DNA from: G965267335 sp965267335
Lineage (GTDB): Bacteria > Bacteroidota > Bacteroidia > Cytophagales > JAAEPT01
Direction of reading: 5' to 3'
Assembly: GCA_965267335.1 (NCBI GenBank)
Contig: OZ253953.1
Location: 1,612,001 to 1,676,000 of the forward strand
Length of the DNA stretch: 64,000 bases
This document shows, in pieces, positions 7,796 to 16,028 of this stretch (position 1 is its first letter; each line of letters starts with the position of its first letter). The position numbers and the translations under genes are program-made. The notes beneath the pieces are model-generated. The model did no database searches, had not been told where the DNA came from, and saw nothing but the letters and a program-made list of their open reading frames with translations.

Positions 7796-8485
7796 ATGAA
7801 ACCTATAATCATCGCTATAGACGGATATTCAGCATGTGGCAAAAGCACTACAGCCAAATTAGTAGCAGAGAGAATCGAGTATGCTTATGTGGATACCGGA
7901 GCCATGTATCGTGCGGTCACTCTTTATTTTTTGCAAAACCACACCACATTAACTAACCCCAAAGAAACAAAATCGGCCCTGGAAAAAATCAAGATAGATT
8001 TTCGTTTTAATCCCAAAACCGGACACTCGGAGACATTCCTCAATGGATTGAATGTGGAAAAGGAGATTCGGACTATGGAGGTTACAAAAAGTGTTAGTCA
8101 GGTAAGTGCGCTTGGCGAGGTGCGCCATTCATTGGTGGCCCAACAAAGAGAAATGGGTAAGAAAGGTGGTATTGTAATGGACGGACGAGATATAGGTACA
8201 AATGTATTTCCTGAGGCGGAATTGAAAATTTTCATGACAGCAGATATGGAGGTGAGAGCCGCCAGAAGGCAACAGGAACTTCTTGAGAAAGGACAGGTCG
8301 TTCCACTGGATGAAGTGATAGAAAGTATCGCAAGTAGAGATCAAATTGATACTACGAGAAAGGAAAGCCCTTTGAGGAAAGCACAGGATGCCATCGAATT
8401 AGATTCTACAGACAGAACAATCGAGGAACAAGTCGAATTTGTAATTCAAAAGTATAATGAAATTATAGCTAATATGGCGCTATAA
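7796..8485 (+). CDS. cmk: Cytidylate kinase
   Basis: This 229-aa enzyme phosphorylates CMP and dCMP using ATP, feeding CTP and dCTP pools. It opens with the P-loop AIDGYSACGKSTTAK. The conserved YVDTGAMYRAVT (nucleotide-monophosphate binding) and MDGRDIGTNVFP follow, and the LID-like region has AARRQQE. Length is normal. The frame is open from a GTG at 7790, but the ATG at 7796 gives the standard N-terminus MKPIIIAIDG. It lies between the small membrane peptide and the nqr operon and probably has its own transcript: an ATATTTG element ends 5 bases before the ATG. Confidence 0.96.
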   Translation: MKPIIIAIDGYSACGKSTTAKLVAERIEYAYVDTGAMYRAVTLYFLQNHTTLTNPKETKSALEKIKIDFRFNPKTGHSETFLNGLNVEKEIRTMEVTKSVSQVSALGEVRHSLVAQQREMGKKGGIVMDGRDIGTNVFPEAELKIFMTADMEVRAARRQQELLEKGQVVPLDEVIESIASRDQIDTTRKESPLRKAQDAIELDSTDRTIEEQVEFVIQKYNEIIANMAL

Positions 8486-8610
8486 ATTTGATTTACAAGG
8501 ACTTACTCCTGTTGATTAAAATCCACTCCGAAATACGTTTTTATGGTGTTTTTTACTTTAGTTTTTATGCCTCCGTTTTTTTTAAAGTTTTTAATATTTA
8601 AATCAAATTT
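8484..8610. repeat. 12-bp perfect inverted repeat between cmk and nqrA
   Basis: AAATTTGATTTA (8484-8495) and its exact reverse complement TAAATCAAATTT (8599-8610) bracket the intergenic region. The second copy ends 4 bases before the nqrA -7 box. It could be an operator pair or coincidence in AT-rich DNA. Confidence 0.35.
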
Positions 8611-8614
8611 TTAC

Positions 8615-8622
8615 TAACTTTG
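8615..8622 (+). promoter_or_regulatory. -7 box of the nqr operon
   Basis: TAACTTTG is a perfect match to TAnnTTTG, 40 bases before the nqrA ATG. A T-rich stretch at 8587-8592 may serve as a weak -33 element. Confidence 0.65.
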
Positions 8623-8662
8623 GCTCGCTTATTTAGGACCTCATCATTCCATAAAGAAGAAA

Positions 8663-10036
8663 ATGTCTGTAGTAAAAAAGCTAAGGAAAGGGTTCAACAT
8701 TAACCTTGTAGGGAAAGCGGAAAACAAAGTAGAAGCTGGAGCGACTCCATCTACTTATGCTGTTAAGCCCACTGACTTCGTAGGATTTTCAAAACCCAAG
8801 TTACTCGTAAAGGAAGGCGATGCTGTAAAGGCAGGTACTCCTATCTACTATGATAAGAGCATGGAAAGCGTTATGCACTCTGCTCCTGTAAGTGGTAAAG
8901 TCAAAGCGATAGTAAGGGGAGAGAAGAGAAAACTTCTTGAAATCGTAATCGAACCGGATGCAACAATCAAGTACGAAGAGTACAAACAACACTCTACGTC
9001 TGAGATAACTGGCCTGTCAAAGGAAGAAATTGTTGAGAACCTTCAGAAAAGCGGTGTTTGGCCGTATATCGTTCAGCGACCCTATGCGGTAGTTGCGAAT
9101 CCCACAGAAACACCTAAAGCAATATATATTTCTGGATTTGATTCCAGTCCGCTTGCTCCGGATATGAAGGTGCTATTGGAAGGTGAGACAGACAACTTTA
9201 AGGCAGGAATTGATATTTTAAAGAAACTGGCTTCTGGTTCAGTTCATCTTAATATTAATGCGGAAGAGGAAATTCCTCCTATATATTCAGGTGCTAAAGG
9301 AATCCAAATTAACAAATTTTCAGGACCCCACCCGGCAGGAAATGTAGGTGTTCAGATTCACCACATTGATCCAATAGGAAAAGGTGATCTTGTTTGGACT
9401 GTATCTCCATTTGGTGTTGTAATGATAGGAAGACTATTCACACAAGGGAAATTTGATGCGAGCAAGGTGATCGCTGTTGTTGGTTCTGAAATCAAAGCGC
9501 CTAAGTACTACAAGACTATTTGTGGAGCTAATGTTAAAGCATTTATTGATGGCAACCTGAATTCACCTGCAGAAGATGTAAGAATTATATCAGGTAATGT
9601 CCTCACTGGCGAGCAAGTTCAGCCTGATGGATATCTTGGATTTTATGATAACATGATTACCGCGATTCCTGAAGGAAGAGAAGGGAAGTTCATGGGATCA
9701 TTTGAGCCGACCAAAGAGAGATTAAGCTTCCACCGAAGTATTGGATTGTTCTCCTTTTTGAATAAGAAAAACAAGGAGTACGTAGTAAATACCAATATTA
9801 ACGGTGAACATAGAGCATTCGTACAATCCGGGACATTTGAGCAAGTTGTGCCAATGGACTTACTGCCAACCTATTTATTAAAGGCAATTATGGCAGAGGA
9901 TTTTGAGGAGATGGAAGCTCTTGGAATATATGAGGTAGCCGAAGAAGATTTGGCACTATGTGAATTTATTGATGTTAGTAAGCATGAAGTTCAATCTATT
10001 GTTAGAGAAGGACTTGAGCTGATGAGAAATAGTTAA
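8663..10036 (+). CDS. nqrA: Na+-translocating NADH:quinone reductase subunit A
   Basis: This 457-aa cytoplasm-facing subunit belongs to the sodium pump that oxidises NADH and reduces quinone. The N-terminus (KLRKGFNINLVGKAE) and the RnfC/NqrA-type barrel-sandwich region with VKEGDAVKAGTPIYYDK are typical, and the length matches the family. NqrA contacts the membrane subunits and has been linked to quinone binding. It is the first gene of an operon nqrABCDE; its TAA stop overlaps the nqrB ATG by one base. The promoter box lies just upstream. Confidence 0.96.
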   Translation: MSVVKKLRKGFNINLVGKAENKVEAGATPSTYAVKPTDFVGFSKPKLLVKEGDAVKAGTPIYYDKSMESVMHSAPVSGKVKAIVRGEKRKLLEIVIEPDATIKYEEYKQHSTSEITGLSKEEIVENLQKSGVWPYIVQRPYAVVANPTETPKAIYISGFDSSPLAPDMKVLLEGETDNFKAGIDILKKLASGSVHLNINAEEEIPPIYSGAKGIQINKFSGPHPAGNVGVQIHHIDPIGKGDLVWTVSPFGVVMIGRLFTQGKFDASKVIAVVGSEIKAPKYYKTICGANVKAFIDGNLNSPAEDVRIISGNVLTGEQVQPDGYLGFYDNMITAIPEGREGKFMGSFEPTKERLSFHRSIGLFSFLNKKNKEYVVNTNINGEHRAFVQSGTFEQVVPMDLLPTYLLKAIMAEDFEEMEALGIYEVAEEDLALCEFIDVSKHEVQSIVREGLELMRNS

Positions 10037-11334
10037 TGGCAATGAAGAAAGTCTTTAGATCTTTATTCGACAACCTAAAACCTAACTTCAAGAAAGGGGG
10101 AAAGTTTGAAAAGCTTTATCCTGTATTTGAAGCACAGGAAACGGTTTTTTTCCAACCTGATGAGATAACCAAAGCAAAAGGTACTCATATCAGAGATGCT
10201 AACGACATGAAGCGTCTGATGGTGACGGTGATTGCAGCATTGATTCCATGTATACTATTCGGAGTGTGGAATACAGGTTATCAGCACTACTACTCGCTAA
10301 GTCTGGTGAGTGAACCATTTGATTTTAATGGAGATGGTAACTTTGTTGAAGGATATGATGTGATCTACCCTTTGTTGAACGCAGAATTTGGTGGTGATCC
10401 TTATTTCACTCCAGATAAACTAACGCATTTAGATTATATCATTTTCGGACTGTGGGCATTTGTGCCTCTATTGATAGTTTCATATGCGGTAGGATTGGGG
10501 ATAGAATTCCTTTTTGCTGTGGTAAGGCAACACCCGGTAAGTGAAGGTTTCCTGGTTTCAGGTCTTTTAATACCATTGATTGTTCCCGCAACAGTTCCTT
10601 TGTGGCAGGTAGGAATCGCTACAGCCTTTGCTGTACTAATTGGAAAAGAAGTATTTGGTGGAACAGGAATGAACTTCCTGAATCCAGCGTTAACGGCACG
10701 TGCATTCTTATTCTTTGCTTATCCTGCACAAATGTCCGGAGACAAAGTTTGGACGGATCTTGGAGATGCAACAATTAAAACGGACGTATTTTCAGGTGCT
10801 ACTGTGCTTTCAGATGCAGCTCAGGGCTCTTACTATACAGGAGATTTTGCCGCAGGACATTTTCAATATTCATTCCAGGATATGTTTATAGGTACGATTC
10901 CAGGTTCACTTGGAGAGACATCAGCACTTTGTTGTTTGCTGGGAGCAGCTTTACTGATCGCTACCGGAGTTGGTAGCTGGAGAATTATGACAAGTATGGT
11001 TCTCGGTGGTGCGGCAATGGCACTTCTTGTTGAATCGATGGGAGCATACTTTTTCGGAATGGACAACTGGTATTTACATCTGGTTGCCGGTGGTTTTGCT
11101 TTTGGTACGGTGTTTATGGCTACCGATCCGGTTTCCGCAGCACATACCAATACCGGAAAGATTATTTATGGTTTCCTTGCCGGTGCGATGTCTATTTTGG
11201 TAAGGGTCGTGAACCCGGCTTATCCTGAAGGAGTAATGTTGGCGATATTGTTACTAAACGTATTTGCACCATTAATTGATTATTTTGTTGTTAACGCTAA
11301 TAAGAAAAGGAGGTTGAAACGTGCGACAGTCTAA
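10036..11334 (+). CDS. nqrB: Na+-translocating NADH:quinone reductase subunit B
   Basis: This is a 432-aa multi-span membrane subunit of Na+-NQR. It carries a covalently bound FMN at the threonine of the SGAT motif, visible here as DVFSGATVLSD with Thr256. Many hydrophobic helices follow an N-terminal cytoplasmic segment of about 60 residues that begins MAMKKVFRSLFDNLKPNF. Conserved NPALTARAFLFFAYP is present. Family data place quinone and riboflavin sites in this subunit. The ATG at 10036 overlaps the nqrA stop, and the 3' end overlaps nqrC by 14 bases. Confidence 0.96.
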   Translation: MAMKKVFRSLFDNLKPNFKKGGKFEKLYPVFEAQETVFFQPDEITKAKGTHIRDANDMKRLMVTVIAALIPCILFGVWNTGYQHYYSLSLVSEPFDFNGDGNFVEGYDVIYPLLNAEFGGDPYFTPDKLTHLDYIIFGLWAFVPLLIVSYAVGLGIEFLFAVVRQHPVSEGFLVSGLLIPLIVPATVPLWQVGIATAFAVLIGKEVFGGTGMNFLNPALTARAFLFFAYPAQMSGDKVWTDLGDATIKTDVFSGATVLSDAAQGSYYTGDFAAGHFQYSFQDMFIGTIPGSLGETSALCCLLGAALLIATGVGSWRIMTSMVLGGAAMALLVESMGAYFFGMDNWYLHLVAGGFAFGTVFMATDPVSAAHTNTGKIIYGFLAGAMSILVRVVNPAYPEGVMLAILLLNVFAPLIDYFVVNANKKRRLKRATV

Positions 11335-12160
11335 TTCATATATCATAATTTTTGCGCTGGTCCTTTGTGTGATTATCGGAGGATCGTTGGCTACGGTTAA
11401 TGAAGTACTAAAGCCAAGAATCAAGGCGAACGAAGCGAAGGAGAAGAAGGTAAACATTCTATCGGCCGTTTCTAAAATCAATAAGGGCGTTAACATTGAT
11501 ACTCTCTATGCTCAGAGCATTATTTCTGATGTTGTGTATAAGAACGGAGAATCTGTTCCTGAAGCTGAGCTCGTCAACGATCAGAACCTTCAGATCACAC
11601 CGGAGCAGGTTGATATCAGAAAGGAGTACAAAAAGCTGAAGGCGCAAAGAAAGAATGGCGAAGAGGAAAATATCTTTCTTCCTGTATTCAAAAAGAGAAG
11701 TGAAGTAAACCCTGAAAAAATCGAAGCCTACATCTTCCCGATATACGGAGCTGGACTTTGGGATGACATCTGGGGATATCTTGCCGTAAGTGGTGATTTT
11801 TCTGAAATACTCGGTGTTGTTTTTGACCATAAGGCGGAAACACCTGGTTTGGGAGCAAGAATTACCAACAATAAGGACAATACAGGTAGTGACAATGCCT
11901 TCCAGGAGCGTTTCAAAGGAAAAGGATTCCTCAAAGAAGGAACTAATAATGAATTTTATGAATTACAAGTTGTAAAAGGCGAAGGAAATTCCTTTACTGA
12001 GAAGGAAGAAAAGTACAAGATTGATGGGCTTTCCGGTGCTTCAATGACAACTAACGGGGTTAATGCTATGTTAAATAATTATATAGGCCTTTATAGGGAG
12101 TATATAATTAAGGAGACGAAGGGAAGAACAGACATAGGTATGACCGAAGAACAAAATTAA
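11321..12160 (+). CDS. nqrC: Na+-translocating NADH:quinone reductase subunit C
   Basis: This 279-aa subunit has one N-terminal membrane helix (about residues 7-25) and a periplasmic FMN-binding domain. The flavinylation region reads DGLSGASMTTNG: the residue that is Thr in the canonical SGAT site is Ser241 here, with Thr243 and Thr244 nearby. The start is GTG at 11321 inside the end of nqrB. It is preceded six bases earlier by an unusually strong Shine-Dalgarno sequence (AAGGAGGT at 11307-11314), which fixes this start. An internal charged insertion (about residues 100-125) makes it somewhat longer than the proteobacterial protein. Confidence 0.95.
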   Translation: MRQSNSYIIIFALVLCVIIGGSLATVNEVLKPRIKANEAKEKKVNILSAVSKINKGVNIDTLYAQSIISDVVYKNGESVPEAELVNDQNLQITPEQVDIRKEYKKLKAQRKNGEEENIFLPVFKKRSEVNPEKIEAYIFPIYGAGLWDDIWGYLAVSGDFSEILGVVFDHKAETPGLGARITNNKDNTGSDNAFQERFKGKGFLKEGTNNEFYELQVVKGEGNSFTEKEEKYKIDGLSGASMTTNGVNAMLNNYIGLYREYIIKETKGRTDIGMTEEQN

Positions 12161-12172
12161 ACTTCTATCGAA

Positions 12173-12865
12173 ATGAGTACAGAAGAAACAACAGCAGTAG
12201 AAGAAGTAAAGGAAGAAGTTAAGAAACAACCCAAAGAGGGGCTTCTTTCCAAGAGGCGAAGAAAATTTGTAACGGATCCTTTGGATGATGACAACCCGGT
12301 AACCGTGCAGGTATTGGGGATTTGTTCAGCACTTGCGGTAACCGCACAAATGAAGCCCACAGCAATTATGGCGATCTCCGTGGTTGCAGTAATTGTCTTC
12401 TCCAACCTGATTATTTCACTTATCAGAAACCTTATTCCATCAAGGGTAAGGATTATTGCTCAGTTGGCAGTTGTAGCATGCTTGGTTGCAATCGTTGACC
12501 TTGTATTGAAAGCTTATGTATACGATGTTTCCAAACAACTTTCCGTATTCGTTGGTTTGATCATTACCAACTGTATTGTAATGGGACGATTAGAGGCTTT
12601 TGCAATGGGTAATAAACCTTGGGACTCAGTGCTGGACGGCTTAGGTAGTGGTTTTGGATACTCTTGGATTATCTTAGCTGTTGCCTTCTTCAGGGAAGTA
12701 TTTGGTTCCGGAAAACTCTTTGGTGCTGACGTGGTTCCAAAGGTGATGTATACAGAGTTTGGGTATGTTAACAATGGTCTCATGGTGACTCCGGTGGGGG
12801 CATTTATTATTCTGGGATTAATTATTTGGGTACAAAGAACCCTGAACGGTTACGTGGAAGAATAA
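12173..12865 (+). CDS. nqrD: Na+-translocating NADH:quinone reductase subunit D
   Basis: This is a 230-aa integral membrane subunit with six predicted helices, paired with NqrE in the core of the sodium pump. The membrane part contains NCIVMGRLEAFAMGNKPWDS and DGLGSGFGYSWIL, typical of NqrD/RnfE. The first ~35 residues form a charged, low-complexity extension (MSTEETTAVEEVKEEVKKQ) that lies before the conserved region and looks like an added cytoplasmic tail. The ATG at 12173 follows nqrC by 12 bases. Confidence 0.95.
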   Translation: MSTEETTAVEEVKEEVKKQPKEGLLSKRRRKFVTDPLDDDNPVTVQVLGICSALAVTAQMKPTAIMAISVVAVIVFSNLIISLIRNLIPSRVRIIAQLAVVACLVAIVDLVLKAYVYDVSKQLSVFVGLIITNCIVMGRLEAFAMGNKPWDSVLDGLGSGFGYSWIILAVAFFREVFGSGKLFGADVVPKVMYTEFGYVNNGLMVTPVGAFIILGLIIWVQRTLNGYVEE

Positions 12866-12884
12866 AAGAAAGAATTTACTGATT

Positions 12885-13634
12885 ATGGAATTATTCAATT
12901 TAGCAATTAAGTCGGTATTTATTGAGAACATGATCTTCGCGTTCTTCCTTGGAATGTGTTCTTACCTGGCAGTATCGAAAAAAGTAAAAACGGCATTTGG
13001 TCTTGGAATGGCGGTAATTTTCGTATTGGTTATCACAGTTCCTCTGAACTGGGTTCTTGATACTTATGTGCTTAAACCAGGAGCTCTTGCCTCATGGTTG
13101 GGTGATGATTATGCGACAACCGATTTGTCATTCCTAAGATTTCTAATGTTTATAGCAACAATTGCTGCGATGGTGCAGCTGGTTGAAATGTTCGTGGAAA
13201 AAATGTCACCGGCTCTGTATGGAGCACTTGGTATTTTCCTGCCACTTATTGCAGTAAACTGCTCAATTCTTGGAGCATCACTATTTATGGTAAGTAGAGA
13301 TTACTCATTCTCTGAAGCCACTGTATTCGGATTAGGATCTGGAATTGGATGGTTGTTTGCTATTGTAGCACTTGCAGCGGTGAGAGAAAGGTTGAAGTAC
13401 TCAAACGTACCCAAAGCGCTTAGAGGACTGGGAATTACTATGTTGGTAACCGGACTTATGGGTATCGCCTTTATGTCTTTTATGGGAATAAAAGTGGGAG
13501 GTGCTGAAGAGAAGGCAGATAAAGGAGGAGAAGATAATCAGACAGAACAATTGGATGATAATATTGATCCTGAAAAAGTTGACAACGGCAGTTTAGAATC
13601 CGAAAAGACTAACTCCGGGTTGGCTGAGAAATGA
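12885..13634 (+). CDS. nqrE: Na+-translocating NADH:quinone reductase subunit E
   Basis: This 249-aa protein has a six-helix core of about 200 residues (NLAIKSVFIENMIFAFFLGMC at the start, FLPLIAVNCSILGASLFM later). NqrE and NqrD are inverted-topology partners that hold an iron-sulphur centre between conserved cysteines; the cysteines in LGMC and VNCS are present. After residue ~205 there is an acidic tail of about 40 residues (EEKADKGGEDNQTEQLDD) not seen in typical family members. A strong terminator follows, so the operon ends here without nqrF. Confidence 0.95.
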   Translation: MELFNLAIKSVFIENMIFAFFLGMCSYLAVSKKVKTAFGLGMAVIFVLVITVPLNWVLDTYVLKPGALASWLGDDYATTDLSFLRFLMFIATIAAMVQLVEMFVEKMSPALYGALGIFLPLIAVNCSILGASLFMVSRDYSFSEATVFGLGSGIGWLFAIVALAAVRERLKYSNVPKALRGLGITMLVTGLMGIAFMSFMGIKVGGAEEKADKGGEDNQTEQLDDNIDPEKVDNGSLESEKTNSGLAEK

Positions 13635-13654
13635 TATTTAAGTAAATCTTATTG

Positions 13655-13685
13655 AAGGCTTTGCCCATCGGCAGAGCCTTTTTTG
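13655..13685 (+). terminator. Terminator of the nqr operon
   Basis: AAGGCTTTGCC pairs with GGCAGAGCCTT around a CATC loop, followed by TTTTTG. It lies 20 bases after the nqrE stop and marks the end of the operon. Confidence 0.85.
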
Positions 13686-13695
13686 TTTAAGACTA

Positions 13696-14325
13696 ATGAA
13701 ATTCTTCTTAAAATATTTTTTACGAGGCTTAATATTTGCCGCTCCTGTGGGGGTAGTGGTATTACTCCTGATATCCCTAAGTACCTGGATTGAAGCCAAG
13801 GTAGAGGAGTCACACTTACATTGGTATATCTTTCTGATTGGCTTAGCGGCAATTATTTTTTTATTGTTCCTGTTGGGATATGTGGGGTCAACCTTATTGA
13901 TAAGGCCCATCCGTAGGATAGTAGACCAAGCCCTCAAAAGAATCCCCCTAATAAACTTTATCTATACCTCTTTAAGCGATCTTATGAATGCTTTTGTGGG
14001 GGATAAGAAAAAGTTTAACAAACCCGTACTCGTAAAACTGAATAAGATAACTGATGAAGAAAGATTAGGTTTCATCACCCAGGAAGATTTGGAAGATTTA
14101 GATATGCCCGGCAAAGTAGCTATATACTTTCCTCATTCATATGCATTCTCAGGTACCCTTTCTATTTTCCCAAAGGAGAATGTGACGCGACTAAACGCCA
14201 GTGGAGCCTCAACAATGAAGTTTATCGTTTCAGGTGGGGTAACGAAATTAGAGGATGAGGAGCATCATGAACTAAACAAAAGAGCTAAGAGAAAAACTGA
14301 AAAAAATAAAGGCTCAAAGAACTAG
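13696..14325 (+). CDS. DUF502 family membrane protein
   Basis: This 209-aa protein has two N-terminal membrane helices (about residues 9-31 and 43-66). A conserved cytoplasmic domain follows, including RIPLINFIYTSLSDL and PGKVAIYFPHSYAFSG, the pattern of DUF502. The C-terminus is very basic (KRAKRKTEKNKGSK). No biochemical role is established for the family in bacteria. It begins immediately after the nqr terminator and so needs its own promoter or read-through. It converges on trxA with a shared terminator. Confidence 0.85.
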   Translation: MKFFLKYFLRGLIFAAPVGVVVLLLISLSTWIEAKVEESHLHWYIFLIGLAAIIFLLFLLGYVGSTLLIRPIRRIVDQALKRIPLINFIYTSLSDLMNAFVGDKKKFNKPVLVKLNKITDEERLGFITQEDLEDLDMPGKVAIYFPHSYAFSGTLSIFPKENVTRLNASGASTMKFIVSGGVTKLEDEEHHELNKRAKRKTEKNKGSKN

Positions 14326-14345
14326 TCAATGAGCCTTCTTTATTT
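14309..14345. terminator. Bidirectional terminator between the DUF502 gene and trxA
   Basis: AAGGCTCA (14309-14316) pairs with TGAGCCTT (14330-14337). T-rich tracts follow on the plus strand and A-rich tracts precede it, so it can end transcription from both sides. The DUF502 stop codon lies in the loop. Confidence 0.8.
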
Positions 14346-14360
14346 TTAGTATGTGTTTGA

Positions 14361-14681
14361 TTAGATGTGTTTATCGATCTTTTCAGCAAGAACAGCTTTA
14401 GGAACCGCACCAACCTGTTTGTCGACAATTTCTCCATTTTTGATCACTAGAAGAGTTGGAATACTTCTGATTCCAAATTTTTGAGAAGTCGCAATGTTCT
14501 CATCAACATTTACCTTTCCTATTACTGCTTTTCCATCATATTCACCGGCAAGTTCTTCTACAACAGGCCCGATCATTTTACATGGTCCACACCACTCAGC
14601 CCAAAAATCTACAAGGATTGGTTTATCCGTGCTTATAATCTCTTCAAAATTGTTGTCTGTTATTTCTATAGCTTTACCCAT
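14361..14681 (-). CDS. trxA: Thioredoxin
   Basis: This is a cytoplasmic thiol-disulphide reductant of 106 aa from the ATG at 14681. The active site is WAEWCGPCKM, with Cys31 and Cys34 in the canonical CGPC order. The cis-proline region is RSIPTLLVIKNGE. An upstream in-frame ATG at 14705 would add eight residues not found in ordinary thioredoxins, so the inner ATG is preferred. It is monocistronic, with a terminator shared with the converging DUF502 gene. The substrate range cannot be told from sequence. Confidence 0.96.
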   Translation of the reverse strand: MGKAIEITDNNFEEIISTDKPILVDFWAEWCGPCKMIGPVVEELAGEYDGKAVIGKVNVDENIATSQKFGIRSIPTLLVIKNGEIVDKQVGAVPKAVLAEKIDKHI

Positions 14682-14790
14682 TGTAGTAGAATTTATGTTA
14701 AACAATGCTTACGTAAATGTAATACATTTTTGCCCTAAAAGGTTCTGCGATGTTGGTAAAAATATCCACAAGTCTGCTGGCAGACATTTA

Positions 14791-15414
14791 TTAAGTGGCT
14801 GGTAAATAGACGATTTTTTTTGTTTCAAAGAACTCTTCCTTAAAGTCTTCGGCAATGTTGTGTATCTGATACTTGAGTTTTATTTCGGATAATTCTTCCC
14901 TTAAGTCTCCTCCTTTGAGGTATATTATTCCATTTGGAATATCGTTTTTATTCTCTTTGTTGAATAAGTTTTTCGTCCACGGGAGAAATGAGTTCATCCG
15001 GGTCACGGCACGACTGACAACAAAGTCAAACTTCTGGTTGACTTGTTCAGCACGTGTATGTATGCCAGTGACGTTTTGTAGTTGTAATGCCTTGGATATA
15101 GCTTCGACCACCTTTATTTTCTTACCTATGGAGTCAACAAGCGTGAATTGGGACTCAGGAAAAAGGATTGCCAATGGTATCCCCGGAAAACCACCACCAG
15201 TGCCAATATCTAAAATGCTCGTGCCTGCCCGGAACTGAATGAACTTAGCAATAGACAGTGAATGCAACACATGTCTTTCATTGAGAGATTCAATATCTTT
15301 TCTTGAAATGACATTTATTCTTGCATTCCATTCGGCATATAGGCTCTGGAGCATACCTAACCTGTCATACTGTTCTTCAGTTAGATTCGGAAAATAAAAT
15401 CGAATGGTTTTCAA
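14791..15414 (-). CDS. rsmG: 16S rRNA (guanine-N7) methyltransferase G
   Basis: This 207-aa protein methylates N7 of G527 in 16S rRNA using S-adenosylmethionine; loss in other bacteria gives low-level streptomycin resistance. The early block AEWNARINVISRKD and the SAM loop SILDIGTGGGFPGIPLAI are diagnostic. DFVVSRAVTRMNSFLPW matches the GidB core. It lies 5 bases downstream of the sigma-factor gene on the same strand, so the two are probably co-transcribed. Confidence 0.95.
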   Translation of the reverse strand: MKTIRFYFPNLTEEQYDRLGMLQSLYAEWNARINVISRKDIESLNERHVLHSLSIAKFIQFRAGTSILDIGTGGGFPGIPLAILFPESQFTLVDSIGKKIKVVEAISKALQLQNVTGIHTRAEQVNQKFDFVVSRAVTRMNSFLPWTKNLFNKENKNDIPNGIIYLKGGDLREELSEIKLKYQIHNIAEDFKEEFFETKKIVYLPAT

Positions 15415-15419
15415 GGAGA

Positions 15420-16028
15420 TTAGATTGTGTCCTTTTTGTTCTTTACGAGATCATGCAGCAACTCTCGGGCTCTGTGTAATTGTGCTTTTACGGTACCTAG
15501 CGGTGCGTCCAGCTCCTTGGCAATTTCGTCATAAGACAATTCCTTGAAATAGCGAAGTTTCACAAGAACCTGATATTTAGGAGGTAGTTTTGTGACAATC
15601 ATTCTCATGATTTCTACCTTCTGTTGTTTTATAGCTTCTTCCTGAGGGTCAAGATTTTTGTCTTTGATATCAATGCTTACATTCTCACCATTGTCATCGG
15701 TATATGTAGAATTGATACTAAGGGTTTCCAGTTTTTTCTTTCGAATAAAGTCAATACTGTTGTTCGTTGCGATTCTGAACAACCAAGTACTGAAAGTATA
15801 TTCAGGGTTGAATTTCTTAAGATTACGAAATGCTTTTGCGAAGGCCTCAATAGTTAGATCAGCAGCATCATCCTGATTTTTGACCATTTTGAGGATCATG
15901 TGATATACAGGCTTTCTGTAGCGAGTCATGAGTTCTGCAAAAGCTTTCTCATCCCCGTTTTCCTTCGCCAGTTTGATCAACCTGAAGTCCTGTTTAGCCT
16001 TATCCGAAAACTGCTTCTTTATTTCCAT
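15420..16028 (-). CDS. RNA polymerase sigma factor, ECF/sigma-70 family
   Basis: This 202-aa sigma factor has region 2 (residues ~30-100, with DLTIEAFAKAFRNL and TFSTWLFRIATNNSIDFIRKKK) and region 4 (LPPKYQVLVKLRYFKELSYDEIAKELDAPLGTVK split by a short linker). The frame is open to 16118, but the first 30 residues would lie inside the upstream glycosyltransferase. The ATG at 16028 (MEIKKQFSDK) gives a normal N-terminus with a 10-base overlap. No anti-sigma gene is adjacent. The target regulon is not predictable. Confidence 0.92.
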   Translation of the reverse strand: MEIKKQFSDKAKQDFRLIKLAKENGDEKAFAELMTRYRKPVYHMILKMVKNQDDAADLTIEAFAKAFRNLKKFNPEYTFSTWLFRIATNNSIDFIRKKKLETLSINSTYTDDNGENVSIDIKDKNLDPQEEAIKQQKVEIMRMIVTKLPPKYQVLVKLRYFKELSYDEIAKELDAPLGTVKAQLHRARELLHDLVKNKKDTI

